From Fasciola hepatica (Eukaryota; Platyhelminthes; Trematoda; Plagiorchiida; Fasciolidae), in the NCBI GenBank assembly GCA_948099385.1, contig CANUEZ040000205.1:930001-994000 (forward strand): DNA of 64,000 bases, read 5' to 3'. Positions within the stretch are counted from its first letter, which is position 1; every line of letters begins with the position of its first letter. A model generated the notes under the pieces. It ran no database searches, was not told where the DNA came from, and saw only the letters and a list, made by a program, of their open reading frames with translations. A program made the translations under genes and the position numbers. Below, piece by piece: positions 12,027 through 25,800 of this stretch.

Positions 12027-15000
12027 TTGAACGCTGAACTGAGCATTGAAATCCATGGAAGCACTGTACAGCTGTTTCATCCTCTAAGGGACTCGACTCA
12101 TCAGCAGTGCACATCGACCGAGCCCCCACGGGCACTCCAACAACCGGTGAACCATTGTGAATCGAACAACTTAACAACACAAAGCTATCCGGGATGGCTC
12201 TCAACGCTTTGTTCAACATCTACACTACATGATATAGCACCCTTCCCAAACTCGCTCTAAATTTGAATGGTAAGAACCAGCTTCGCGCACACCGATCGAC
12301 TCCTATGATGGATGACTTCTCTGTAGGGGCTTAAGTACAACCAACGCATTCACAAATGAACAACCTACACAGCTTCCTTACTATGCATGCAATTGATTAG
12401 TAGTACGAGATGAGTTCAGATTAGATTTGTATAACATGATTGATCATGCAGCTTGAACGCTCAACTGAGCATTGAAATCCATGGAAGCACTGTACAGCTG
12501 TTTCATCCTCTAAGGGACTCGACTCCTCAGCAGTGCACATCGACCGAGCCCCCACGGGCACTCCAACAACCGGTGAACCATTGTGAATCGAACAACTTAA
12601 CAACACAAGGCTATCCGGGATGGCTCTCAACGCTTTGTTCAACATCTACACTACATGATATAGCTCCCTTCCCAAACTCGCTTCCAATTTGAATGGTAAG
12701 AACCAGCTTCGCGCACACCGATCGACTCCTATGATGGATGACTTCTCTGTAGGGGCCTAAGTACAACCAACGCATTCACAAATGAACAACCTACACAGCT
12801 TACTTACTATGCATGCAATTGATTAGTAGTACGAGATTAGATCAGATTAGATTAGATTTGTATAATATGATTGATCATGCAGCTTGAACGCTCAACTGTG
12901 CATTGAAATCCATGGAAGCACTGTACAGCTGTTTCATCCTCTAAGGGACTCGACTCATCAGCAGTGCACATCGACCGAGCCCCCACGGGCACTCCAACAA
13001 CCGGTGAACCATTGTGAATCGAACAACTTAACAAAACAAGGCTATCCGGGATGGCTCTCAACGCTTTGTTCAACATCTACACTACATGATATAGCACCGT
13101 TCCCAAACTCGCTTCAAATTTGAATGGTAAGAACCAGCTTCGCAAACACCGATCGACTCCTATGATGGATGACTTCTCTGTAGGGGCCTAAGTACAACCA
13201 ACGCATTCCCAAATGCACAACCTACACAGCTTCCTTACTATGCATGCAATTGATTAGTAGTACGAGATTAGATCAGATTAGATTAGATTTGTATAATATG
13301 ATTGATCATGCAGCTTGAACGCTGAACTGAGCATTGAAATCCATGGAAGCACTGTACAGCTGTTTCATCCTCTAAGGGACTCGACTCATCAGCAGTGCAC
13401 ATCGACCGAGCCCCCACGGGCACTCCAACAACCGGTGAACCATTGTGAATCGAACAACTTAACAACACAAGGCTATCCGGGATGGCTATCAACGCTTTGT
13501 TCAACATCTACACTACATGATATAGCACCCTTCCCAAACTCGCTCTAAATTTGAATGGTAAGAACCAGATTCGCAAACACCGATCGACTCGTATGATGGA
13601 TGACTTCTCTGTAGGGGCTTAAGTACAACCAACGCATTCACAAATGAACAACCTACACAGCTTCCTTACTATGCATGCAATTGATTAGTAGTACGAGATG
13701 AGTTCAGATTAGATTTGTATAACATGATTGATCATGCAGCTTGAACGCTCAACTGAGCATTGAAATCCATGGAAGCACTGTACAGCTGTTTCATCCTCTA
13801 AGGGACTCGACTCCTCAGCAGTGCACATCGACCGAGCCCCCACGGGCACTCCAACAACCGGTGAACCATTGTGAATCGAACAACTCAACAACACAAGACT
13901 ATCCGGGATGGCTCTCAACGCTTTGTTCAACATCTACACTACATGATATAGCACCCTTCCCAAACTCGCTTCAAATTTGAATGGTAAGAACCAGCTTCGC
14001 GCACACCGATCGACTCCTATGATGGATGACTTCTCTGTAGGGGCCTAAGTACAACCAACGCATTCCCAAATGAACAACCTACACAGCTTCCTTACTATGC
14101 ATGCAATTGATTAGTAGTACGAGATTAGATCAGATTAGATTAGATTTGTATAATATGATTGATCATGCAGCTTGAACGCTCAACTGAGCATTGAAATCCA
14201 TGGAAGCACTGTACAGCTGTTTCATCCTCTAAGGGACTCGACTCATCAGCAGTGCACATCGACCGAGCCCCCACGGGCACTCCAACAACCGGTGAACCAT
14301 TGTGAATCGAACAACTCAACAACACAAGGCTATCCGGAATGGCTCTCAACGCTTTGTTCAACATCTACACTACATGAATTAGCATCCTTCCCAAACTCGC
14401 TTCAAATTTGAATGGTAAGAACCAGCTTCGCGCACACCGATCGACTCCTATGATGGATGACTTCTCTGTAGGGGCCTAAGTACAACCAACGCATTCCCAA
14501 ATGAACAACCTACACAGCTTCCTTACCATGCATGCAATTGATTAGTAGTACGAGATTAGATCAGATTAGATTAGATTTGTATAATATGATTGATCATGCA
14601 GCTTGAACGCTCAACTGAGCATTGAAATCCATGGAAGCACGGTACAGCTGTTTCATCCTCTAAGGGACTCGACGCATCAGCAGTGCACATCGACCGAGCC
14701 CCAACGGGCACTCCAACAACCGGTGAACCATTGTGAATCGAACAACTTAACAACACAAGGCTATCCGGGATGGCTCTCAACGCTTTGTTCAACATCTACA
14801 CTACATGATATAGCTCCCTTCCCAAACTCGCTTCCAATTTGAATGGTAAGAACCAGCTTCGCGCACACCGATCGACTCCTATGATGGATGACTTCTCTGT
14901 AGGGGCCTAAGTACAACTAACGCATTCCCAAATGAACAACCTACACAGCTTACTTACTATGCATGCAATTGATTAGTAGTACGAGATTAGATTAGATTAG

Positions 15001-15474
15001 ATTTGTATAATATGATTGATCATGCAGCTTGAACGCTCAACTGAGCATTGAAATCCATGGAAGCACTGTACAGCTGTTTCATCCTCTAAGGGACTCGACT
15101 CATCAGCAGTGCACATCGACCGAGGCCCCACGGGCACTCCAACAACCGGTGAATCATTGTGAATCGAACAACTCAACAACACAAGGCTATCCGGGATGGC
15201 TCTCAACGCTTTGTTCAACATCTACACTACATGATATAGCACCCTTCCCAAACTCGCTTCAAATTTGAATGGTAAGAACCAGCTTCGCGCACACGGATCC
15301 ACTCCTATGATGGATGACTTCTCTGTAGGGGCCTAAGTACAACCAACGCATTCACAAATGAACAACCTACACAGCTTCCTTACTATGCATGCAATTGATT
15401 AGTAGTACGAGATTAGATTAGATTAGATTAGATTAGATTAGATTAGATTTGTATAATATGATTGATCATGCAGC
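12027..15474 (+). repeat. Array A, block A3: monomers with a partial 1,288-bp trimer
   Basis: The monomers at 12,027 and 13,315 share GCTGAACTGAGC, CGCTCTAAATTTG, GGGGCTTAAG and CATTCACAAATG. The following monomers (12,453 and 13,741) share the short GATGAGTTCAGATTAG tract, ATAACATG and GACTCCTCAG. The shift is 1,288 bp (426 + 431 + 431). Agreement is clear for about 12,027-12,650 against 13,315-13,938 and is lost afterwards, so this is a partial or eroded HOR. Confidence 0.7.
15411..15449 (+). repeat. Longest GATTA pentamer tract (seven repeats plus GATT)
   Basis: Seven perfect GATTA units are followed by GATT here. Other monomers have three to five, often with one unit changed to GATCA. 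The monomer holding it (15,029 to 15,475) is 446 bp, exactly 15 bp longer than the 431-bp form, so the extra length is all pentamers. Confidence 0.95.
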
Positions 15475-17193
15475 TTGAACGCTCAACTGAGCATCGAAAT
15501 CCATGGAAGCACTGTACAGCTGTTTCATCCTCTAAGGGACTCGACTCATCAGCAGTGCACATCGACCGAGCCCCCACGGGCACTCCAACAACCGGTGAAC
15601 CATTGTGAATCGAACAACTTAACAACACAAGGCTATCCGGGATGGCTCTCAACGCTTTGTTCAACATCTACACTACATGATATAGCACCCTTCCCAAACT
15701 CGCTTCCAGTTTGTATGGTAACAACCAGCTTCGCGCACACCGATCGACTCCTATGATGGATGACTTCTCTGTAGGGGCCTAAGTACAACCAACGCATTCC
15801 CAAATGAACAACCTACACAGCTTCCTTACTATGCATGCAATTGATTAGTAGTACGAGATCAGTTCAGATTAGATTTGTATGATATGATTGATCATGCAAC
15901 TTGAACGCTCAACTGAGCATTGAAATCCATGGAAGCACTGTACAGCTGTTTCATCCTCTAAGGGACTCGACTCCTCAGCAGTGCACATCGACCGAGCCCC
16001 CACGAACCCTCCAACAACCGGTGAACCATTGTGAATCGAACAACTTACCAACACAAGGCTATCCGGGATGGCTCTCAACGCTTTGTTCAACATCTACACT
16101 ACATGATATAGCACCCTTCCCAAACTCGCTTCCAATTTGAATGGTAAGAACCAGCTTCGCGCACACCGATCGACTCCTATGATGGATGACTTCTCTGTAG
16201 GGGCCTAAGTACAACTAACGCATTCCCAAATGAACAACCTACACAGCTTCCTTACTATGCATGCAATTGATTGGTAGTACGAGATTAGATCAGATTAGAT
16301 TAGATTTGTATAATATGATTGATCATGCAGCTTGAACGCTCAACTGAGCATTGAAATCCATGGAAGCACTGTACAGCTGTTTCATCCTCTAAGGGACTCG
16401 ACTCATCAGCAGTGCACATCGACCGAGCCCCCACGGGCACTACAACAACCGGTGAACCATTGTGAATCGAACAACTTAACAACACAAGACTATCCGGGAT
16501 GGCTATCAACGCTTTGTTCAACATCTACACTACATGATATAGCACCCTTCCCAAACTCGCTTCAAATTTGAATGGTAAGAACCTGCTTCGCGCACACCGA
16601 TCGACTCCTATGATGGATGACTTCTCTGTAGGGGCCTAAGTACAACCAACGCATTCCCAAATGAACAACCTACACGGCTTCCTTACTATGCATGCAATTG
16701 ATTAGTAGTACGAGATTAGATTAGATTAGATTAGATTTGTATAATATGATTGATCATGCAGCTTGAACGCTCAACTGAGCATTGAAATCCATGGAAGCAC
16801 TGTACAGCTGTTTCATCCTCTAAGGGACTGGACTCATCAGCAGTGCACATCGACCGAGCCCCCACGGGCACTCCAACAACCGGTGAACCATTGTGAATCG
16901 AACAACTTAACAACACAAGACTATCCGGGATGGCTATCAACGCTTTGTTCAACATCTACACTACATGATATAGCACCCTTCCCAAACTCGCTTCAAATTT
17001 GAATGGTAAGAACCAGCTTCGCGCACACCGATCGACTCCTATGATGGATGACTTCTCTGTAGGAGCCTAAGTACAACTAACGCATTCCCAAATGAACAAC
17101 CTACACAGCTTCCTTACTATGCATGCAATTGATTAGTAGTACGAGATGAGTTCAGATTAGATTAGATTTGTATAATATGATTGATCATGCAGC

Positions 17194-17624
17194 TTGAACG
17201 CCCAATTCAGCTTTGAATTTCATGGAAGAACTGTACAGCTGTTTCATCCTCTAAGGGACTCGACTCATCAGCAGTGCACATCGACCGAGCCCCCACGGGC
17301 ACTCCAACAACCGGTGAACCATTGTGAATCGAACAACTTAACAACACAAGGCTATCCGGGATGGCTCTCAACGCTTTGTTCAACATCTACACTACATGAT
17401 ATAGCACCCTTCCCAAACTCGCTCTAAATTTGAATGGTAAGAACCAGCTTCACGCACACCGATCGACTCCTATGATGGATGACTTCTCTGTAGGGGCCTA
17501 AGTACAACCAACGCATTCCCAAATGAACAACCTACACAGCTTCCTTACTATGCATGCAATTGATTAGTAGTACGAGATTAGATCAGATTAGATTAGATTG
17601 GTATAATATGACTGATCATGCAGC
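17194..17624 (+). repeat. A monomer of the alternative-box class
   Basis: After the anchor it reads GCCCAATTCAGCTTTGAATT instead of GCTCAACTGAGCATTGAAAT, and GGAAGAACTG instead of GGAAGCACTG. The 12-bp dyad GCTCAACTGAGC is abolished. Related forms start the monomers at 833, 8,568, 22,786, 23,648, 24,505, 25,362 and 25,793. The rest of the monomer is ordinary. Confidence 0.8.
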
Positions 17625-18917
17625 TTGAACGCTCAACTGAGCATTGAAATCCATGGAAGCACTGTAAAGCTGTTTCATCCTCTAAGGGACTCGACTCATC
17701 AGCAGTGCACATCGACCGAGCCCCCACGAACCCTCCAAAAACCGGTGAACCATTGTGAATCGAACAACTTAACAACACAAGGCTATCCGGGATGGCTCTC
17801 AACGCTTTGTTCAACATCTACACTACATGATATAGCTCCCTTCCCAAACTCGCTTCCAATTTGAATGGTAAGAACCAGCTTCGCGCACACCGATCGACTC
17901 CTATGATGGATGACTTCTCTGTAGGGGCCTAAGTACAACCAACGCATTCCCAAATGAACAACCTACACAGCTTCCTTACTATGCATGCAATTGATTAGTA
18001 GTACGAGATTAGATTAGATTAGATTAGATTTGTATAATATGATTGATCATGCAGCTTGAACGCTCAACTGAGCATTGAAATCCATGGAAGCACTGTACAG
18101 CTGTTTCATCCTCTAAGGGACTCGACTCATCAGCAGTGCACATCGACCGAGCCCCCACGAACCCTCCAACAACCGGTGAACCATTGTGAATCGAACAACT
18201 TAACAACACAAGGCTATCCGGGATGGCTCTCAACGCTTTGTTCAACATCTACACTACATGATATAGCACCCTTCCCAAACTCGCTTCCAGTTTGTATGGT
18301 AACAACCAGCTTCGCGCACACCGATCGACTCCTATGATGGATGACTTCTCTGTAGGGGCCTAAGTACAACCAACGCATTCCCAAATGAACAACCTACACA
18401 GCTTCCTTACTATGCATGCCATTGATTAGTAGTACGAGATTAGATTAGATTAGATTAGATTGGTATAATATGATTGATCATGCAGCTTGAACGCTCAACT
18501 GAGCATTGAAATCCATGGAAGCACTGTACAGCTGTTTCATCCTCTAAGGGACTCGACTCATCAGCAGTGCACATCGACCGAGGCCCCACGGGCACTGCAA
18601 CAACCGGTGAACCATTGTGAATCGAACAACTCAACAACACAAGGCTATCCGGGATGGCTCTCAACGCTTTGTTCAACATCTACACTACATGATATAGCTC
18701 CCTTCCCAAACTCGCTTCCAATTTGAATGGTAAGAACCAGCTTCGCGCACACCGATCCACTCCTATGATGGATGACTTCTCTGTAGGGGCCTAAGTACAA
18801 CCAACGCATTCCCAAATGAACAACCTACACAGCTTCCTTACTAAGCATGCAATTGATTAGTAGTACGAGATGAGATCAGATTAGATTAGATTTGTATAAT
18901 ATGATTGATCATGCAGC

Positions 18918-19348
18918 TTGAACGCTCAACTGACCATTGAAATGGATGGAAGAAATGTACAGCTGTTTCATCCTCTAAGGGACTCGACTCATCAGCAGTG
19001 CACATCGACCGAGGCCCCACGGGCACTCCAACAACTGGTGAACCATTGTGAATCGAACAACTTAACAACACAAGGCTATCCGGGATGGCTCTCAACGCTT
19101 TGTTCAACATCTACACTACATGATATAGCACCCTTCCCAAACTCGCTTCAAATTTGAATGGTAAGAACCAGATTCGCAAACACCGATCGACTCCTACGAT
19201 GGATGAGTTCTCTGTAGGGGCCTAAGTACAACTAACGCATTCCCAAATGAACAACCTACACAGCTTCCTTACTATGCATGCAATTGATTAGTAGTACGAG
19301 ATGAGTTCAGATTAGATTAGATTTGTATAATATGATTGATCATGCAGC
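18918..19348 (+). repeat. A monomer with a B-like stretch
   Basis: The start reads CTCAACTGACCATTGAAATG then GATGGAAGAAATGTACAG. ACTGACCATTGAAA is the form normal for array B (reverse complement) and is not the usual A form. The rest is typical A. It could be a short conversion tract from B or a remnant of the ancestral state. Confidence 0.6.
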
Positions 19349-22300
19349 TTGAACGCTCAACTGAGCATTGAAATCCATGGAAGCACTGTACAGCTGTTTC
19401 ATCCTCTAAGGGACTCGACTCATCAGCAGTGCACATCGACCGAGCCCCCACGGGCACTCCAACAACCGGTGAACCATTGTGAATCGAACAACGTAACAAA
19501 ACAAGGCTATCCGGGATGGCTCTCAACGCTTTGTTCAACATCTACACTACATGATATAGCACCCTTCCCAAACTCGCTTCAAATTTGAATGGTAACAACC
19601 AGCTTCGCGCACACCGATCGACTCCTACGATGGATGACTTCTCTGTAGGGGCCTAAGTACAACCAACGCATTCCCAAATGAACAACCTACACAGCTTCCT
19701 TACTATGCATGCAATTGATTAGTAGTACGAGATGAGTTCAGATTAGATTAGATTTGTATAATATGATTGATCATGCAGCTTGAACGCTCAACTGAGCATT
19801 GAAATCCATGGAAGCACTGTACAGCTGTTTCATCCTCTAACGGACTCGACTCCTCAGCAGTGCACATCGACCGAGCCCCCACGAACCCTCCAACAACCGG
19901 TGAACCATTGTGAATCGAACAACTTAACAACACAAGGCTATCCGGGATGGCTCTCAACGCTTTGTTCAACATCTACACTACATGATATAGCACCCTTCCC
20001 AAACTCGCTTCAAATTTGAATGGTAAGAACCAGATTCGCAAACACCGATCGACTCCTACGATGGATGACTTCTCTGTAGGGGCTTAAGTACAACCAACGC
20101 ATTCACAAATGAACAACCTACACAGCTTCCTTACTATGCATGCAATTGATTAGTAGTACGAGATTAGATCAGATTAGATTAGATTGGTATAATATGACTG
20201 ATCATGCAGCTTGAACGCTCAACTGAGCATTGAAATCCATGGAAGCACTGTACAGCTCTTTGATCCTCTAAGGGACTCGACTCATCAGCAGTGCACATCG
20301 ACCGAGGCCCCACGGGCACTCCAACAACCGGTGAACCATTGTGAATCGAACAACTCAACAACACAAGGCTATCCGGGATGGCTCTCAACGCTTTGTTCAA
20401 CATCTACACTACATGATATAGCTCCCTTCCCAGACTCGCTTCCAATTTGAATGGTAAGAACCAGCTTCGCGCACACCGATCCACTCCTATGATGGATGAC
20501 TTCTCTGTAGGGGCCTAAGTACAACCAACGCATTCCCAAATGAACAACCTACACAGCTTCCTTACTATGCATGCAATTGATTAGTAGTACGAGATGAGAT
20601 CAGATTAGATTTGTATAATATGATTGATCATGCAGCTTGAACGCTGAACTGAGCATTGAAATCCATGGAAGCACGGTACAGCTGTTTCATCCTCTAAGGG
20701 ACTCGACTCATCAGCAGTGCACATCGACCGAGCCCCACGGGCACTCGAACAACCGGTGAACCATTGTGAATCGAACAACTTACCAACACAAGGCTATCCG
20801 GGATGGCTCTCAACGCTTTGTTCAACATCTACACTACATGATATAGCTCCCTTCCCAAACTCGCTTCCAATTTGAATGGTAAGAACCAGCTTCGCGCACA
20901 CCGATCGACTCCTATGATGGATGACTTCTCTGTAGGGGCCTAAGTACAACTAACGCATTCCCAAATGAACAACCTACACAGCTTCCTTACTATGCATGCA
21001 ATTGATTAGTAGTACGAGATGAGATCAGATTAGATTAGATTTGTATAATATGATTGATCATGCAGCTTGAACGCTCAACTGAGCATTGAAATCCATGGAA
21101 GCACTGTACAGCTGTTTCATCCTCTAAGGGACTCGACTCATCAGCAGTGCACATCGACCGAGCCCCCACGGGCACTCCAACAACCGGTGAACCATTGTGA
21201 ATCGAACAACTCAACAACACAAGGCTATCCGGGATGGCTCTCAACGCTTTGTTCAACATCTACACTACATGATATAGCACCCTTCCCAAACTCGCTTCAA
21301 ATTTGAATGGTAAGAACCAGCTTCGCGCACACCGATCGACTACTACGATGGATGACTTCTCTGTAGGGGCCTAAGTACAACCAACGCATTCTCAAATGAA
21401 CAACCTACACAGCTTCCTTACTATGCATGCAATTGATTAGCAGTACGAGATTAGATCAGATTAGATTAGATTTGTATAATATGATTGATCATGCAGCTTG
21501 AACGCTCAACTGAGCATTGAAATCCATGGAAGCACTGTACAGCTGTTTCATCCTCTAAGGGACTCGACTCATCAGCAGTGCACATCGACCGAGCCCCCAC
21601 GGGCACTCCAACAACCGGTGAACCATTGTGAATCGAACAACTTAACAACACAAGGCTATCCGGGATGGCTCTCAACGCTTTGTTCAACATCTACACTACA
21701 TGATATAGCTCCCTTCCCAAACTCGCTTCCAATTTGAATGGTAAGAACCAGCTTCGCGCACACCGATCCACTCCTATGATGGATGACTTCTCTGTAGGGG
21801 CCTAAGTACAACCAACGCATTCCCAAATGAACAACCTACACAGCTTCCTTACTATGCATGCAATTGATTAGTAGTACGAGATTAGATCAGATTAGATTAG
21901 ATTTGTATGATATGATTGATCATGCAGCTTGAACGCTCAACTGAGCATTGAAATCCATGGAAGCACTGTACAGCTGTTTCATCCTCTAAGGGACTCGACT
22001 CATCAGCAGTGCACATCGACCGAGCCCCCACGGGCACTCCAACAACTGGTGAACCATTGTGAATCGAACAACTTAACAACACAAGGCTATCCGGGATGGC
22101 TCTCAACGCTTTGTTCAACATCTACACTACATGATATAGCACCCTTCCCAAACTCGCTTCAAATTTGAATGGTAAGAACCAGCTTCGCGCACACCGATCG
22201 ACTCCTATGATGGATGACTTCTCTGTAGGGGCCTAAGTACAACTAACGCATTCCCAAATGAACAACCTACACAGCTTCCTTACTATGCATGCAATTGATT

Positions 22301-24420
22301 AGTAGTACGAGGTGAGTTCAGATTAGATTAGATTTGTATAATATGATTGATCATGCAGCTTGAACGCTCAACTGAGCATTGAAATCCATGGAAGCACTGT
22401 ACAGCTGTTTCATCCTCTAACGGACTCGACTCATCAGCAGTGCACATCGACCGAGCCCCCACGGGCACTCCAACAACCGGTGAACCATTGTGAATCGAAC
22501 AACTCAACAACACAAGGCTATCCGGGATGGCTCTCAACGCTTTGTTCAACATCTACACTACATGATATAGCACCCTTCCCAAACTCGCTTCAAATTTGAA
22601 TGGTAAGAAAAAGATTCGCAAACACCGATCGACTCCTACGATGGATGACTTCTCTGTAGGGGCCTAAGTACAACCAACGCATTCCCAAATGAACAAACTA
22701 CACAGCTTCCTTACTATGCATGCAATTGATTAGTAGTACGAGATGAGTTCAGATTAGATTTGTATAATATGATTGATCATGCAGCTTGAACGCCCATTTC
22801 AGCATTGAAATCCATGGAAGCACTGTACACCTGTTTCATCCTCTAAGGGACTCGACTCATCAGCAGAGCACATCGACCGAGCCCCCACGGACACTCCAAC
22901 AACCGGTGAATCATTGTGAATCGAACAACTCAACAACACAAGGCTATCCGGGATGGCTCTCAACGCTTTGTTCAACATCTACACTACATGATATAGCACC
23001 CTTCCCAAACTCGCTCTAAATTTGAATGGTAAGAACCAGATTCGCAAACACCGATCGACTCGTATGATTGATGACTTCTCTGTAGGGGCCTAAGTACAAC
23101 CAACGCATTCCCAAATGAACAACCTACACAGCTTCCTTACTATGCATGCAATTGATTAGTAGTACGAGATTAGATCAGATTAGATTAGATTGGAATAATA
23201 TGACTGATCATGCAGCTTGAACGCTCAACTGAGCATTGAAATCCATGGAAGCACTGTACAGCTGTTTCATCCTCTAAGGGACTCGACTCATCAGCAGTGC
23301 ACATCGACCGAGCCCCCACGGGCACTCCAACAACCGGTGAACCATTGTGAATCGAACAACTTAACAAAACAAGGCTATCCGGGATGGCTATCAACGCTTT
23401 GTTCAACATCTACACTACATGATATAGCACCCTTCCCAAACTCGCTTCAAATTTGAATGGTAAGAACCAGCTTCGCGCACACCGATCGACTCCTATGATG
23501 GATGACTTCTCTGTAGGGGCCTAAGTACAACCAACGCATTCCCAAATGAACAACTTACACAGCTTCCTTACTATGCATGCAATTGATTGGTAGTACGAGA
23601 TTAGATTAGATTAGATTAGATTTGTATAATATGATTGACCATGCAGCTTGAACGCCCATTTCATCTTTGAATTTCATGGAAGCACTGTAAAGCTGTTTCA
23701 TCCTCTAAGGGACTCGACTCATCAGCAGTGCACATCGACCGAGCCCCCACGGGCACTCCAACAACCGGTGAACCATTGTGAATCGAACAACTCAACAACA
23801 CAAGGCTATCCGGGATGGCTCTCAACGCTTTGTTCAACATCTACACTACATGATATAGCACCCTTCCCAAACTCGCTCTAAATTTGAATGGTAAGAACCA
23901 CCTTCGCGAACACCGATCGACTCGTATGATGGATGACTTCTCTGTAGGGGCCTAAGTACAACCAACGCATTCCCAAATGAACAACCTACACAGCTTCCTT
24001 ACTATGCATGCAATTGATTAGTAGTACGAGATTAGATCAGATTAGATTAGATTGGTATAATATGATTGATCATGCAGCTTGAACGCTCAACTGAGCATTG
24101 AAATCCATGGAAGCACTGTACAGCTGTTTCATCCTCTAAGGGACTCGACTCATCAGCAGTGCACATCGACCGAGCCCCCACGGGCACTCCAACAACCGGT
24201 GAACCATTGTGAATCGAACAACTTAACAACACAAGGCTATCCGGGATGGCTCTCAACGCTTTGTTCAACATCTACACTACATGATATAGCACCCTTCCCA
24301 AACTCGCTTCAAATTTGAATGGTAAGAACCAGCTTCGCGCACACCGATCGACTCCTATGATGGATGACTTCTCTGTAGGGGCCTAAGTACAACCAACGCA
24401 TTCCCAAATGAACAACCTAC

Positions 24421-25800
24421 ACAGCTTCCCTACTATGCATGCAATTGATTAGTAGTACGAGATGAGTTCAGATTAGATTTGTATAACATGATTGATCATG
24501 CACCTCGAACGCCCAATTCAGCTTTGAAGTTCATGGAAGCACTGTACAGCTGTTTCATCCTCTTAGGGACTCGACTCATCAGCAGTGCACATCGACCGAG
24601 CCCCCACGGGCACTCCAACAACCGGTGAACCATTGTGAATCGAACAACTTAACAACACAAGGCTATCCGGGATGGCTCTCAACGCTTTGTTCAACATCTA
24701 CACTACATGATATAGCACCCTTCCCAAACTAGCTTCAAATTTGAATGGTAAGAACCAGCTTCGCGCACACCGATCGACTCCTACGATGGATGACTTCTTT
24801 GTAGGGGCCTAAGTACAACCAACGCATTCCCAAATGAACAACCTACACAGCTTCCTTACTATGCATGCAATTGATTAGTAGTACGAGATGAGTTGAGATT
24901 AGATTAGATTTGTATAATATGATTGATCATGCAGCTTGAACGCTCAACTGAGCATTGAAATCCATGGAAGCACTGTACAGCTGTTTCATCCTCTAAGGGA
25001 CTCGACTCATCAGCAGTGCACATCGACCGAGCCCCCACGGGCACTCCAACAACCGGTGAACCATTGTGAATCGAACAACTTACCAACACAAGGCTATCCG
25101 GGATGGCTCTCAACGCTTTGTTCAACATCTACACTATATGATATAGCACCCTTCCCAAACTCGCTCTAAATTTGAATGGTAAGAACCAGATTCGCGCACA
25201 CCGATCGACTCCTATGATGGATGACTTCTCTGTAGGGGCCTAAGTACAACCAACGCATTCCCAAATGAACAACCTACACAGCTTCCCTACTATGCATGCA
25301 ATTGATTAGTATTACGAGATGAGTTCAGATTAGATTTGTATAACATGATTGATCATGCACCTCGAACGCCCAATTCAGCTTTGAAGTTCATGGAAGCACT
25401 GTACAGCTGTTTCATCCTCTTAGGGACTCGACTCATCAGCAGTGCACATCGACCGAGCCCCCACGGGCACTCCAACAACCGGTGAACCATTGTGAATCGA
25501 ACAACTTAACAACACAAGGCTATCCGGGATGGCTCTCAACGCTTTGTTCAACATCTACACTACATGATATAGCACCCTTCCCAAACTAGCTTCAAATTTG
25601 AATGGTAAGAACCAGCTTCGCGCACACCGATCGACTCCTACGATGGATGACTTCTTTGTAGGGGCCTAAGTACAACCAACGCATTCCCAAATGAACAACC
25701 TACACAGCTTCCTTACTATGCATGCAATTGATTAGTAGTACGAGATGAGTTGAGATTAGATTAGATTTGTATAATGTGATTGATCAAGCAGCTTGAACGC
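24421..25800 (+). repeat. 857-bp-spaced duplication at the right end of array A (24,421-24,943 and 25,278-25,800)
   Basis: The two segments share many private variants: CAGCTTCCCTACTATG, GAGATGAGTTCAG, ATAACATG, GCACCTCGAACGCCC, TTTGAAGTTCATGG, CCTCTTAGGGAC, CCCAAACTAGCTTC, CTACGATGGATGACTTC, TTTGTAGGGG and GATGAGTTGAG. The shift is 857 bp (two monomers). It lies directly beside the inversion junction and is one of the clearest recent duplications in array A. Confidence 0.85.

Larger units (their letters stand above)
15475..24420 (+). repeat. Array A, block A4: mainly 431-bp monomers with several recurring variant classes
   Basis: About 21 monomers mix a limited set of variants. These include CACGAACCCTCC instead of CACGGGCACTCC (near 16,001, 17,723, 18,155 and 19,879), GAGATGAGTTCAGATTAG in the tract, ATTGGTATAATATGAC before the dyad cluster, GCTCCCTTCCC with TTCCAATTTG, and AGATTCGCAAACACCG instead of AGCTTCGCGCACACCG. 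They are shuffled between monomers without a regular order. No gene or foreign insert is seen. Confidence 0.85.

Noticed and set aside
15411..15449. Telomere repeat
   Set aside because: GATTA is a five-base unit without the G-run of telomeric repeats, and it lies inside every A monomer.
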